Source of the DNA: Akkermansia sp.
Lineage (GTDB): Bacteria > Verrucomicrobiota > Verrucomicrobiia > Verrucomicrobiales > Akkermansiaceae
Assembly: GCA_017399165.1 (NCBI GenBank)
Contig: JAFQEF010000109.1
Coordinates: 1-64,000 of the forward strand
Reading direction: 5' to 3'
DNA: 64,000 nt
Part shown: positions 1 to 7,101 of the stretch, piece by piece
Position numbering within the stretch: position 1 is the stretch's first letter
Layout of the letters: each line of letters opens with the position of its first letter
Notes under the pieces: generated by a model
Seen by the model: the letters and a program-made list of their open reading frames with translations, nothing else
Told to the model about the DNA's origin: nothing
The model's database searches: none
Program-made: the position numbers and the translations under genes

Positions 1-1030
1 GTTTCTCGTTTATGAGCTTCTTATATCGCCTAAAGGAATTAATAACAAAGCGTATAGCACGAGAGAAGTTTTCAGCAGCATTTTCTGCTCGTTTCTGACT
101 ATGATCTTCACCAAAAGACACATCTAAACACCAGTGCAGCTTATTTTCTACGTCCCAATGCAGCCGTATGTATTCTCCAATTTTTGCTGCTGAAACACGT
201 TTCAAACTTGTAATATAGTAACGAACTTCGGTGTGTTCCGTTTCCTTTTTCTTATCATAACGTGTTGAGTCTATTCTTATGACAGATGACAAGCCTACCC
301 ATAATCCTGTAATAGTATGAATATCTCGATAAACTCGAACTGTGCGTTTTTCAATTCTCCCATGTCCACAATCTATTTCTGAGCTATAAGCCGAAGCAGG
401 TGTGAGTTTTGTTGTATCGATAGCTTCATCCTTGAGCTTTCCTTGATTTCCCTTTAACGCAATAATATAATCCCCTTTTTTCTCGAGGATTTTATTGACG
501 ATATCTTTTTGACATCCCATAGCATATATGGTAATGATGCTACCCTCAATATCCAAATTATCAAGTAGTTGGGGAATTGCCTTAATTTCATTTGTCTTTT
601 CATCAACCTTAAGCTGACCAAGTACTAAGTCTGCTTCATGAGACCATGCACTTATCATATGGACATACTTATGAGAACCTGGAGAATCACTTCCCTTAAC
701 GCTCTTTCCATCAATGCTTATAACGCCCTTTGGAGACATTTGAAAAACCTCTCTTACCCATCGCTGCAAACAATCTTCTAACTTGATAGGATCAATCAGA
801 GAAAACACTCTGTTGAAGGTGTCATGTGAGGGGATTCCATTTGGCAATTCCAAAAACTCTCGAAGCCATTTTTCGCGCATTCTGCCAAACAGCGCAATAC
901 CGTCCCAAGTTGTAACGCCGTTCATGATGGCTAAAATAGTTATGATTATAATATCTATAAGTTTGTGTTTTAAATTAAAACTATCTCTAGTATCTTCGAT
1001 GCAGGATATGTAATTAATGAGTTTTTCCAT
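1..1030 (-). CDS. ISAs1-family transposase, cut by window edge, second catalytic Asp changed to Tyr
   Basis: The minus-strand frame is open from an ATG at 1030 to the window edge (343 codons), so the C-terminus lies outside. The N-terminal part (about residues 15-80, with LPNGIPSHDTFNRVF) matches the region that precedes the DDE domain in ISAs1-type transposases. The DDE nuclease domain follows: the first acidic residue is D107 in ISIDGKSVKGS, and the Glu is E295 in HWDVENKLHW, followed by LDVSFGED. The second Asp, normally in a TIDAMGCQ-like motif, reads ITIYAMGCQ, so position 169 is Tyr (codon at 524-526, one base from GAT). With one ligand of the two-metal site lost, the enzyme is predicted to be inactive although the frame is intact. 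Base composition is AT-rich compared with the rest of the window, which fits acquired DNA. I could not identify terminal inverted repeats. Confidence 0.9.
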   Translation of the reverse strand, partial: MEKLINYISCIEDTRDSFNLKHKLIDIIIITILAIMNGVTTWDGIALFGRMREKWLREFLELPNGIPSHDTFNRVFSLIDPIKLEDCLQRWVREVFQMSPKGVISIDGKSVKGSDSPGSHKYVHMISAWSHEADLVLGQLKVDEKTNEIKAIPQLLDNLDIEGSIITIYAMGCQKDIVNKILEKKGDYIIALKGNQGKLKDEAIDTTKLTPASAYSSEIDCGHGRIEKRTVRVYRDIHTITGLWVGLSSVIRIDSTRYDKKKETEHTEVRYYITSLKRVSAAKIGEYIRLHWDVENKLHWCLDVSFGEDHSQKRAENAAENFSRAIRFVINSFRRYKKLINEK

Positions 1031-1201
1031 GCGCATATTATAATACATATTAGCATTGTACGCAATACTAAAATATTATATTAAAAGTTATTATTTATGT
1101 TTAATATTTTAAGAAATTCACAATCAATAAATAAGATATATTTGATTAATTTTGTATGACAAAATCCCAATGCGTTTGCCCTGAGGTACGCAGGAATAAG
1201 C

Positions 1202-1230
1202 TTGCAAAGTTCAACGAAAACTGCTATTGT
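1202..1230 (+). promoter_or_regulatory. sigma70-type promoter upstream of the acyltransferase gene
   Basis: TTGCAA (1202-1207, within AAGCTTGCAA), a 17-bp spacer and TATTGT (1225-1230). The predicted start near 1237 coincides with the first base of an inverted repeat. The element has the same GCTTGCAA form as the promoters of rnpB, dxr and others in this window. Confidence 0.55.
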
Positions 1231-1236
1231 TCCCTT

Positions 1237-1340
1237 GGTGTTTTGTGTGTTGTTTTTCATACGCCGATTATGAGTGTAATCGGCATAACCGCAAAACACC
1301 ATATATGTCATATTTTGTCATACCCCCTATGGGATGACAA
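1237..1340 (+). promoter_or_regulatory. structured 5' leader with nested stem-loops
   Basis: The predicted transcript starts with GGTGTTTTG (1237-1245), the perfect complement of CAAAACACC (1292-1300). Nested inside is a perfect 8-bp hairpin, GCCGATTA/TAATCGGC (1263-1270/1277-1284, loop TGAGTG). A second hairpin, TTGTCAT/ATGACAA (1315-1321/1334-1340), buries the first possible ATG of the acyltransferase gene. This fills most of the 303-bp gap between transposase and acyltransferase; I see no convincing gene in it. It could be a cis-regulatory leader, a small RNA or remnant mobile-element structure. Confidence 0.45.
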
Positions 1341-2392
1341 TGGTCAAATTTCACACCTTACATATCATGAACTCACACATAACACCACATACATTAAATT
1401 CAAGAGATACATACTGGGATACAGTGAAAGCAGTATTGATATTTCTTGTCATTTTTGGGCATGCTATTCAATTCATAGTATATCAAGGTGTAAATCATTC
1501 CAACTTTTGGAATGATTCTCTGTTTAAAGGCATATACATATTTCACATGCCTTTATTTATGTTGATTAGTGGTTATTTTGCAACCATAAGCTTTAATCGA
1601 AGAAAGCTTGCCTCAATCCCACGATATTTAAAACGTTTAGCTCTTCCTTGCATTGGTTTTGGCTTATTTCAATTATTTAAGAAAATATGGGTTGGTCATC
1701 CTATATCACCATTGCTCGTTTATCACCATTTTACGGAATTGTGGTTCCTTGTTGTTGTATTTGAATGTTTTGTGTTTTACGTTGTTTATGAGCATTATGG
1801 TAAAAACATTGTAAGCAAGCTCATATTGCTAATTCTACCTATTATTATAGCATTAATTATTCCAAGTTTGTATCCTATCTCTCTGCTTTGGCCTCACACT
1901 GCCTGTTTTACATTTTTATGGCCCTTTTTTATCACCGGAAGCTATATTTATAAATGTAATTTAATAAAACATATAACCAATTGGAGATGGGGTGGATGTG
2001 TAATCATTTTGTATTTAATATGTTTCTTTTTATTTAAAGAAACGTGGTATGTCTATAGAACTCCCATGAATTTTTCCTTAGAAAGAATAGGGATAAATGC
2101 TTTTCGCTACTTTTCCGGATTAATGGGTTGCCTTAGTTTTTTGTTTGTAATTAAAATGATTTCTAACATTATAAAATCAACATTTATTCAAAAAATAGGT
2201 CAGGCGACCCTAGCAATTTATATACTTCAATCGTTTGCAATAGGAAGATTAAGACCTTATATTCAGGAGTGCGGTTACTTAGAGGCCGTCTTTATCTCTC
2301 TTTTTATTTTAATTGCATTGTATTATTTTTACTATATAACAAGGCGAATCCCTGTCTTTAACTTATTTGCATACGGAGAAAGCAATAAATAA
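1334..2392 (+). CDS. acyltransferase family 3 membrane protein
   Basis: Integral membrane O-acyltransferase of the acyltransferase-3 (OatA/NodX-like) family, which transfers acyl groups to envelope sugars or peptidoglycan; the acceptor cannot be told from sequence. The N-terminal part has the hallmark pattern WDTVKAVLIFLVIFGH, where the His in the first membrane helix is typical of the family, followed by HMPLFMLISGYF. About ten hydrophobic helices run through 352 residues, near the usual length. Candidate starts are 1334, 1340 and 1367. The ATG at 1367 is plausible because it leaves the conserved helix intact and lies outside the hairpin that occludes 1334. The gene is AT-rich, like the neighbouring transposase, and unlike the housekeeping genes downstream, which suggests transfer. 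No partner gene is adjacent. Confidence 0.8.
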   Translation: MTMVKFHTLHIMNSHITPHTLNSRDTYWDTVKAVLIFLVIFGHAIQFIVYQGVNHSNFWNDSLFKGIYIFHMPLFMLISGYFATISFNRRKLASIPRYLKRLALPCIGFGLFQLFKKIWVGHPISPLLVYHHFTELWFLVVVFECFVFYVVYEHYGKNIVSKLILLILPIIIALIIPSLYPISLLWPHTACFTFLWPFFITGSYIYKCNLIKHITNWRWGGCVIILYLICFFLFKETWYVYRTPMNFSLERIGINAFRYFSGLMGCLSFLFVIKMISNIIKSTFIQKIGQATLAIYILQSFAIGRLRPYIQECGYLEAVFISLFILIALYYFYYITRRIPVFNLFAYGESNK

Positions 2393-2455
2393 AACTTGTG
2401 ACATATTTTATCTTTCTTTATTTTTTGAAAATAGGTAAAAAAATGCGTTTAAGCG

Positions 2456-2484
2456 TTGACTTAAGAGAAAATTAACACTATACT
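2456..2484 (+). promoter_or_regulatory. promoter of the DUF4236-like gene
   Basis: TTGACT (2456-2461), 17-bp spacer, TATACT (2479-2484), then ten bases to the ATG at 2495. The predicted 5' leader is only about 4 nt. Confidence 0.7.
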
Positions 2485-2494
2485 CACACATGCT

Positions 2495-2737
2495 ATGAGA
2501 CGCCGTTCTTCCTATCGTCGCACACCCGTTTACAAGAGAATACCGATTATACCCGGTATTCTTTACATCAATTTAAGCGCATCCGGTATTTCTCTGAGTT
2601 TTGGTTCCGCAGACACCGGGCGCGCTACTGTCAATGAGGATGGCGTAAGACTCAACAAAAGTATCGGAGGCTTCCGCATCGGCAAATCATTCAGCTTCTC
2701 CAAGCTTTTCGGTAAGAAGAAAAAGGAAGAAGAGTAA
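2495..2737 (+). CDS. small basic DUF4236-like protein
   Basis: Eighty residues with a basic, Arg-rich N-terminus (RRRSSYRR), a central stretch IIPGILYINLSASGISLSFG and a Lys/Glu-rich tail (KKKKEEE). The pattern of a proline-glycine turn followed by INLS-SGISLSFG resembles DUF4236 domains, short beta-rich modules of unknown function; that match is from memory and moderate. There is no signal peptide or membrane helix. It stands alone, with its own near-leaderless promoter, and converges on alr, which ends 25 bases downstream on the other strand. Confidence 0.6.
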   Translation: MRRRSSYRRTPVYKRIPIIPGILYINLSASGISLSFGSADTGRATVNEDGVRLNKSIGGFRIGKSFSFSKLFGKKKKEEE

Positions 2738-2761
2738 GCGTCTGTATTCCCCCTCCCCTCA

Positions 2762-3868
2762 TCAGGGTTTATAGACTCTGGGGACTCGGGAGGATATGCT
2801 GGTAATAATATTGCTGGGGATTGTTTTGGCGCGGGTTGTCAGCTCTGCCCAAGGAACATGGGGGCCCATAATCTCGGCAACATCTCCGGGGCGCACGCCC
2901 TCCATGTGAGATACATCGACCATAATTTGATCCATGGTAACGCGCCCCAGCACCGGGCAATACTCCCCGTTAAGATAAACACGAGCACCGGTATTGGAGA
3001 GATAATGTAAATACCCATCGCCGAAACCAATGCCTATAGTCGCTACTCTGGTAGGCCCTTGTGTGATATAGGTGTGGTCATAAGACACGCCATGGTTATC
3101 CGGCAGCTCACGCAGAAGAGTAACACGGCTATAGAGGGTCAGCGTATTGCGCAGTTCCTTGTTATAAGGAGACGGCATGGGGGAATAGCCATACAGAATA
3201 CGCCCCAAACGCACCATGTTGGTGCCGGGGGCTTTATAATTAAACACCGCAGCACTGCTGCAAAGGTGGCGATACGGCAGGTCAAGGCTGACGGAGAGCT
3301 CCCGTACGGCAGCCTCATACGCGCGTATCTGTTTGTGGGTAAAGGATATATCTTGAGAGGCGGCAGAAAGGTGAGAATACACACCCTCTATATTAAGATA
3401 CTCAAACTGACGCAGTTTGTCGCCCAGCCCCGGCATATCGTGCGGCAAAAAGCCGGCACGTCCCATGCCGGTATCCACATTAATTTGCAGATTTACCTTT
3501 TTGTTGTAAAGTTTACCTAATGAGTTGAAATGCTCAGCCTCCTCAATACTGCAAAGAGCCGCACGCCACCCGTGTTGCACAATCGCCTCTCGCTCTGCCG
3601 GGAAACAGGGGCCTAAAATAAACGGGCAAGTGTGACACCCCGCCGCATGAATACGAGCAGCCTCCCCCACGGTTGCCACACCAAAAAAACGCACATCCGC
3701 ATCATCCAGAGCTTTTACCACGCCCTCAATACCGTGGCCGTAGGCCTCTGCTTTAACAATCGCCATGCGACTGTGGTTCGGCATTACGCGGCGTACCACA
3801 TTGAGATTATGTTTCATGGCATCGGTGTCAACCTCTGCCCACGTACGGAAAGTACTCGTATCCTGCAT
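2762..3868 (-). CDS. alr: alanine racemase
   Basis: PLP-dependent alanine racemase that interconverts L- and D-alanine for peptidoglycan precursors in the cytoplasm. The N-terminal TIM barrel carries the PLP lysine in [12 protein letters not shown] (about residue 39). The C-terminal beta domain carries the second catalytic base, the Tyr in VSYDHTY (about residue 263), and continues with GIGFGDGY and the metal-free VTMDQIMVD signature. Its 368 residues are the normal length. The start is fixed by a -10 box (TAGAAT, 3875-3880) ending six bases before the ATG, so the mRNA is predicted to start at the ATG itself. It is transcribed separately from the Sel1-repeat gene upstream. Confidence 0.97.
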   Translation of the reverse strand: MQDTSTFRTWAEVDTDAMKHNLNVVRRVMPNHSRMAIVKAEAYGHGIEGVVKALDDADVRFFGVATVGEAARIHAAGCHTCPFILGPCFPAEREAIVQHGWRAALCSIEEAEHFNSLGKLYNKKVNLQINVDTGMGRAGFLPHDMPGLGDKLRQFEYLNIEGVYSHLSAASQDISFTHKQIRAYEAAVRELSVSLDLPYRHLCSSAAVFNYKAPGTNMVRLGRILYGYSPMPSPYNKELRNTLTLYSRVTLLRELPDNHGVSYDHTYITQGPTRVATIGIGFGDGYLHYLSNTGARVYLNGEYCPVLGRVTMDQIMVDVSHMEGVRPGDVAEIMGPHVPWAELTTRAKTIPSNIITSISSRVPRVYKP

Positions 3869-3874
3869 GCCTGT

Positions 3875-3903
3875 ATTCTATAACTCTTTTGCCCGCAAAT
3901 CAA
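3875..3903 (-). promoter_or_regulatory. leaderless promoter of alr
   Basis: On the minus strand TTGATT (3898-3903), a 17-bp spacer and TAGAAT (3875-3880), then ACAGGC and the ATG at 3868. The +1 position (seventh base after the hexamer) falls on the A of ATG. Confidence 0.75.
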
Positions 3904-3937
3904 GAGAATTTGCGGGAAACTGAGAGTAATTTGACTT

Positions 3938-5326
3938 TTAATTTTGGGGAGAGGAAACCGCTTTCTCCAACCACGGAGCGAAATGCCAGCTTTTGGTAGC
4001 AATAATAGCATCATACGCACGTTGAATTTGATCTGCGTATGCGGGCATTCGGTTCAACGCCTCTTTCAGATAAAACTCTGCCATGGAGGGATTGGGCGGG
4101 GTGTTTGTATTACCCAGAGCAGACAGGCCTGCGGCAATGGCATAAGCATAAACGCTGTCTTGAGCGGCATCAGCCGCCAAATAATTCATGGTGCGTTCCA
4201 TGTCAGGTTTCATTCCATGATAACCATGATAATAAACACTGGCCAATGCCTGATTAACCCATAAAGCACCTTTATCTCTGGCTGCAAGCATCATTTGAAC
4301 ACCTGTGTCAACATCTGCCTTACACCCTGCCCCCAATACTTTGCACAAGCCTACACCGGCAGTACCCTCTGCCAATCCACACAAGTGCGAGTATTCAAAC
4401 AATTTGTAAATGCGCTCAACCGTTACCCCCTCAATTTTTCCCAATGCATAGTACATGGCCAGCTGAGAAGCCGCCTCCGGGGAGCCTAACATGGCTGCAA
4501 TTTGAATAAGGCGAATCCCTTCTTCGGGGTTAGCCTGAATACCGCAGTCTATTTGATCAGCACTCATCAGAGCAATGCCGTACAAGAACATTGCCATAAC
4601 ATTATGCCGTTCTGCGGCAAGCTTTAGACGTTTCAGACTCTCGAGCTCCGTCTCATGAGGCAAAACAACCTGGCTGAGAATGTACGGGGCCGTGGCACTA
4701 CCATGCTCCATTGCAGTACTCATCCATTTGAGAGATTCCTGCTCGTTTGTTTGCAAAGAGGCAATAATCTCTTCCAAATAGTGATTTTTCTTTTTAAGCT
4801 CAGAGGCAATCTCCGGCAAGGTGAAGTTGCCTGCCGATAAACGGCCGGATTGCAACAAATACAGAGCACGAGCCTTGGCATTACCCATACCGCAAGCCTG
4901 CATTAAAAGCGAGCGAGAGGTCTGAGCATCCGTCTGTGCTTTGAGCTGAGATGCTAAAACCAAGGCGGGGGAATACTTGCCGTTCACGCCTCTATCCACC
5001 AAACGGGTTACCTCCGCCATGGAAGCAGCATCTGCCCCCGTGAACGGGAGCTTGCGCATGGCCACCCAGTATTGAGCAGCAGAGCTTCCGGCAGCAGCGG
5101 CTTTCTCCATAAGCGGCAGAAAAGCACTTTCATCGCCCGTGGTACGTAACACCAAAGCGGCGGCCTCATAAAAATCTTCACTGCCTGTTTTAACCATGTC
5201 TCTTAACACCGCTTGCAATTGCTGCGTGAGTTGGGCGTTATCAACAGCGACAGGTGCGGGTGCAGATTGTGCCGGGCAAAGCGGGGCCACGGCAAGTGCA
5301 AGCAACAAAGATGTAAAACGTGTCAT
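3938..5326 (-). CDS. exported Sel1/TPR-repeat protein
   Basis: 462 residues from the ATG at 5326. A Sec signal peptide (MTRFTSLLLALAVAPLCPAQS) is followed by helical repeats of the Sel1 kind through most of the protein, for example AAMLGSPEAASQLAMYYALG, with recurrent Ala-Ala/Gly-Tyr patterns at about 36-residue spacing. Such solenoids usually act as protein-protein scaffolds; no enzymatic motif is visible. An in-frame ATG five codons upstream is rejected because the start at 5326 gives a proper signal peptide and lies six bases after a TATAAT box. It probably resides in the periplasm or on the outer membrane face. The partner is unknown. Confidence 0.8.
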   Translation of the reverse strand: MTRFTSLLLALAVAPLCPAQSAPAPVAVDNAQLTQQLQAVLRDMVKTGSEDFYEAAALVLRTTGDESAFLPLMEKAAAAGSSAAQYWVAMRKLPFTGADAASMAEVTRLVDRGVNGKYSPALVLASQLKAQTDAQTSRSLLMQACGMGNAKARALYLLQSGRLSAGNFTLPEIASELKKKNHYLEEIIASLQTNEQESLKWMSTAMEHGSATAPYILSQVVLPHETELESLKRLKLAAERHNVMAMFLYGIALMSADQIDCGIQANPEEGIRLIQIAAMLGSPEAASQLAMYYALGKIEGVTVERIYKLFEYSHLCGLAEGTAGVGLCKVLGAGCKADVDTGVQMMLAARDKGALWVNQALASVYYHGYHGMKPDMERTMNYLAADAAQDSVYAYAIAAGLSALGNTNTPPNPSMAEFYLKEALNRMPAYADQIQRAYDAIIATKSWHFAPWLEKAVSSPQN

Positions 5327-5332
5327 GCCCGT

Positions 5333-5362
5333 ATTATACACGGCGACTCATGCCATAGGCAA
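5333..5362 (-). promoter_or_regulatory. leaderless promoter of the Sel1-repeat gene
   Basis: On the minus strand TTGCCT (5357-5362), an 18-bp spacer and TATAAT (5333-5338), then ACGGGC and the ATG at 5326. The bases between -10 and ATG nearly repeat those of alr (ACAGGC). Confidence 0.65.
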
Positions 5363-5383
5363 GCACTTTTTGCGTGCGAAGCG

Positions 5384-6547
5384 TCAGCAGCCAATGATAC
5401 GGGCAGCAGCTTCGCGAGCCAAAGCATCGTCCTCCAAGATGATATCCAAGCTCCCCTTATAATCGCGTGGGGTGAGAGATGCCAAGGCGGCTTCAACCGT
5501 GTGCCATATACCGGGGAAAGACAATCTGCCCTCCACAAAGGCCTGTACGGCTACCTCATTGGCAGCATTATACATAGCCGGGGCAGTACCGCCAATCAAG
5601 CCACATTGCCGGGCCAAAGAAAGCGCAGGGAAGTCATCCCAACGTGGGGCTTCGAACCGCAGGGAGGCAATCTCAGCCAAATTAAGGCGTTTAAGAGAAT
5701 TGGGAGTACGCTCCGGCCATGTGACGGCGTATTGGATGGGGAAACACATATCACTGCTGCTCAACTGTGCCAAAATGGAGCCATCCCGGAACTCTACCAA
5801 AGAGTGAACAATGCTTTGCGGGTGTACAATAACATCCACCTGTTCCATGGGAATACCAAAGAGCCAACGCGCCTCAATCATCTCTAAGCCCTTATTGAAA
5901 AGCGTGGCAGAATCAATGGTAATCTTGCGTCCCATATTCCAGGTGGGGTGTTTAAGAGCCTGCTCCAAAGTAACGGAGGCCAACTGCTCAGCAGGAGTTG
6001 TACGGAATGGACCGCCACTGGCAGTAAGAATAAGGCGGCTCACCTGCTCTGCACCACCGTGATTTCCCTGCAAACATTGAAAAATAGCATTATGCTCACT
6101 ATCTACAGGCAACACATTAATACACTTGGCTGCGGCACGGCTCATGACAACCTCTCCGGCCATCACCAAAATCTCCTTAGAGGCAATGGCTAAATCCTTG
6201 CCTGCATCAATAGCCTGCAAGGTGGGTTTAAGCCCGGCAGTGCCGATAATGGAAACCAGCACCATATCCGCCTGCTGCAAGGTAGCAAGCTCACACAAGC
6301 CCTCCAAGCCACAAAGAATGCGTGTATCTGCCGGCACTAACTCCTTAAGGCGAGCAACCCCCGCAGGGTTGAATATGCACACATCCTTCACGCCGAACTC
6401 ATTTACCTGCGCTGCCAACACCTCTACACTGCTGTGGGCAGCCAAACCCACCACCTCCATACGCTCCGGAATATCACGTGCTACCTTGAGCGCACTGGTG
6501 CCGATACTGCCTGTAGACCCGAGAATGACAACGCGTTTTTTGTTCAT
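5384..6547 (-). CDS. dxr: 1-deoxy-D-xylulose 5-phosphate reductoisomerase
   Basis: Converts DXP to MEP with NADPH, the committed step of the non-mevalonate isoprenoid pathway. The N-terminal Rossmann motif is GSTGSIGTSAL (residues 9-19). The metal and substrate site shows PVDSEHNAIFQCL (D and E ligands) and LTASGGPFR, and the flexible active-site loop has HPTWNMGRKITIDSAT. The C-terminal domain includes PAMYNAANEVAVQAF. The length of 387 residues is typical. No other MEP-pathway gene is next to it. It is transcribed divergently from rnpB, and its -35 TTGCAA mirrors the rnpB one across a short palindrome. Confidence 0.98.
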   Translation of the reverse strand: MNKKRVVILGSTGSIGTSALKVARDIPERMEVVGLAAHSSVEVLAAQVNEFGVKDVCIFNPAGVARLKELVPADTRILCGLEGLCELATLQQADMVLVSIIGTAGLKPTLQAIDAGKDLAIASKEILVMAGEVVMSRAAAKCINVLPVDSEHNAIFQCLQGNHGGAEQVSRLILTASGGPFRTTPAEQLASVTLEQALKHPTWNMGRKITIDSATLFNKGLEMIEARWLFGIPMEQVDVIVHPQSIVHSLVEFRDGSILAQLSSSDMCFPIQYAVTWPERTPNSLKRLNLAEIASLRFEAPRWDDFPALSLARQCGLIGGTAPAMYNAANEVAVQAFVEGRLSFPGIWHTVEAALASLTPRDYKGSLDIILEDDALAREAAARIIGC

Positions 6548-6556
6548 GCGAGCAAT

Positions 6557-6585
6557 ACTCTACCCTATATCTGCTCACTTTGCAA
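6557..6585 (-). promoter_or_regulatory. promoter of dxr
   Basis: On the minus strand GGCTTGCAA with TTGCAA at 6580-6585, a 17-bp spacer and TAGAGT (6557-6562), then nine bases to the ATG at 6547. Predicted leader is about 3 nt. Confidence 0.75.
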
Positions 6586-6606
6586 GCCTGAATAAACAGT
6601 TTAGGC

Positions 6607-6635
6607 TTGCAAAAACATGTTGATTAGTGTAGAGT
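6607..6635 (+). promoter_or_regulatory. promoter of rnpB
   Basis: GGCTTGCAA (TTGCAA 6607-6612), a 17-bp spacer and TAGAGT (6630-6635). The seventh base after the -10 is 6642, exactly the first base of the RNase P P1 helix. This independently supports the promoter consensus used for the leaderless genes. Confidence 0.85.
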
Positions 6636-6641
6636 TTGTCC

Positions 6642-7021
6642 GCCGTTCGGGTTCGGGTGGCCGCTGTGCTTCTTTGTGAAGTGTAGAGGAAAGTCCGGAC
6701 ATCACAAGGCAGCGTGTCCTCTGAAAAGGGGAGACACCCGGAGCCAATGCCGGGTGGACGGAAAGTGCCACAGAAAACAAACCGCCTGCAAGGGTAAGGG
6801 TGAAAAGGTGGGGTAAGAGCCCACCGCTCCGAAGGTAACGACGGAGGCACGGAAAACCCCGCGCGATGCAAGACGAACAGGGGAAGGGTAGCCTGCCCGC
6901 TCATAATCCCCGGGTATTAGTTGCACTTTGCTATAAACGCAAAGCACGCCCCACGGCGTGAGAAAAATGGCCACACAGCCCGCAAGGGTGGACAGAATCC
7001 GGCTTACAGAACCCGAACGGC
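6642..7021 (+). ncRNA. rnpB: RNase P RNA, bacterial type A
   Basis: Catalytic RNA of RNase P, which removes 5' leaders from tRNA precursors. The 5' strand of helix P1 (GCCGTTCGGGTTC, 6642-6654) pairs with GAACCCGAACGGC ending at 7021. The conserved core is plain: GAGGAAAGTCCGGAC (about 6688-6702), a central GGTAAGGGTGAAAAGGTG-like stretch and GGTAAACCCC-type bases in diverged form, and the 3' element ACAGAATCCGGCTTACAG (about 6992-7009). The length of about 380 nt fits type A. The 3' end is set by P1 pairing; processing beyond it cannot be seen. Confidence 0.96.
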
Positions 7022-7064
7022 TCCCAAATTTACTTCAAAAAAGCGCAACGTACACGCTTTGAGC

Positions 7065-7093
7065 TTGAAACTGCCGCGCAAAGCTGGTAGTAT
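7065..7093 (+). promoter_or_regulatory. promoter of coaE-rho
   Basis: AGCTTGAAA (TTGAAA 7065-7070), 17-bp spacer, TAGTAT (7088-7093), then eight bases to a GTG start at 7102. Predicted leader is about 2 nt. Confidence 0.75.
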
Positions 7094-7101
7094 CTGCCCC
7101 C

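Noticed and set aside
1081-1515. Short frames on both strands between the transposase and acyltransferase genes
   Set aside because: No start context, composition or domain supports them. The plus-strand one overlaps the acyltransferase in another frame, and the region is better explained by a promoter and structured leader.
5811-6904. Frames crossing dxr and rnpB on either strand
   Set aside because: They overlap a certain enzyme gene or the RNase P RNA.
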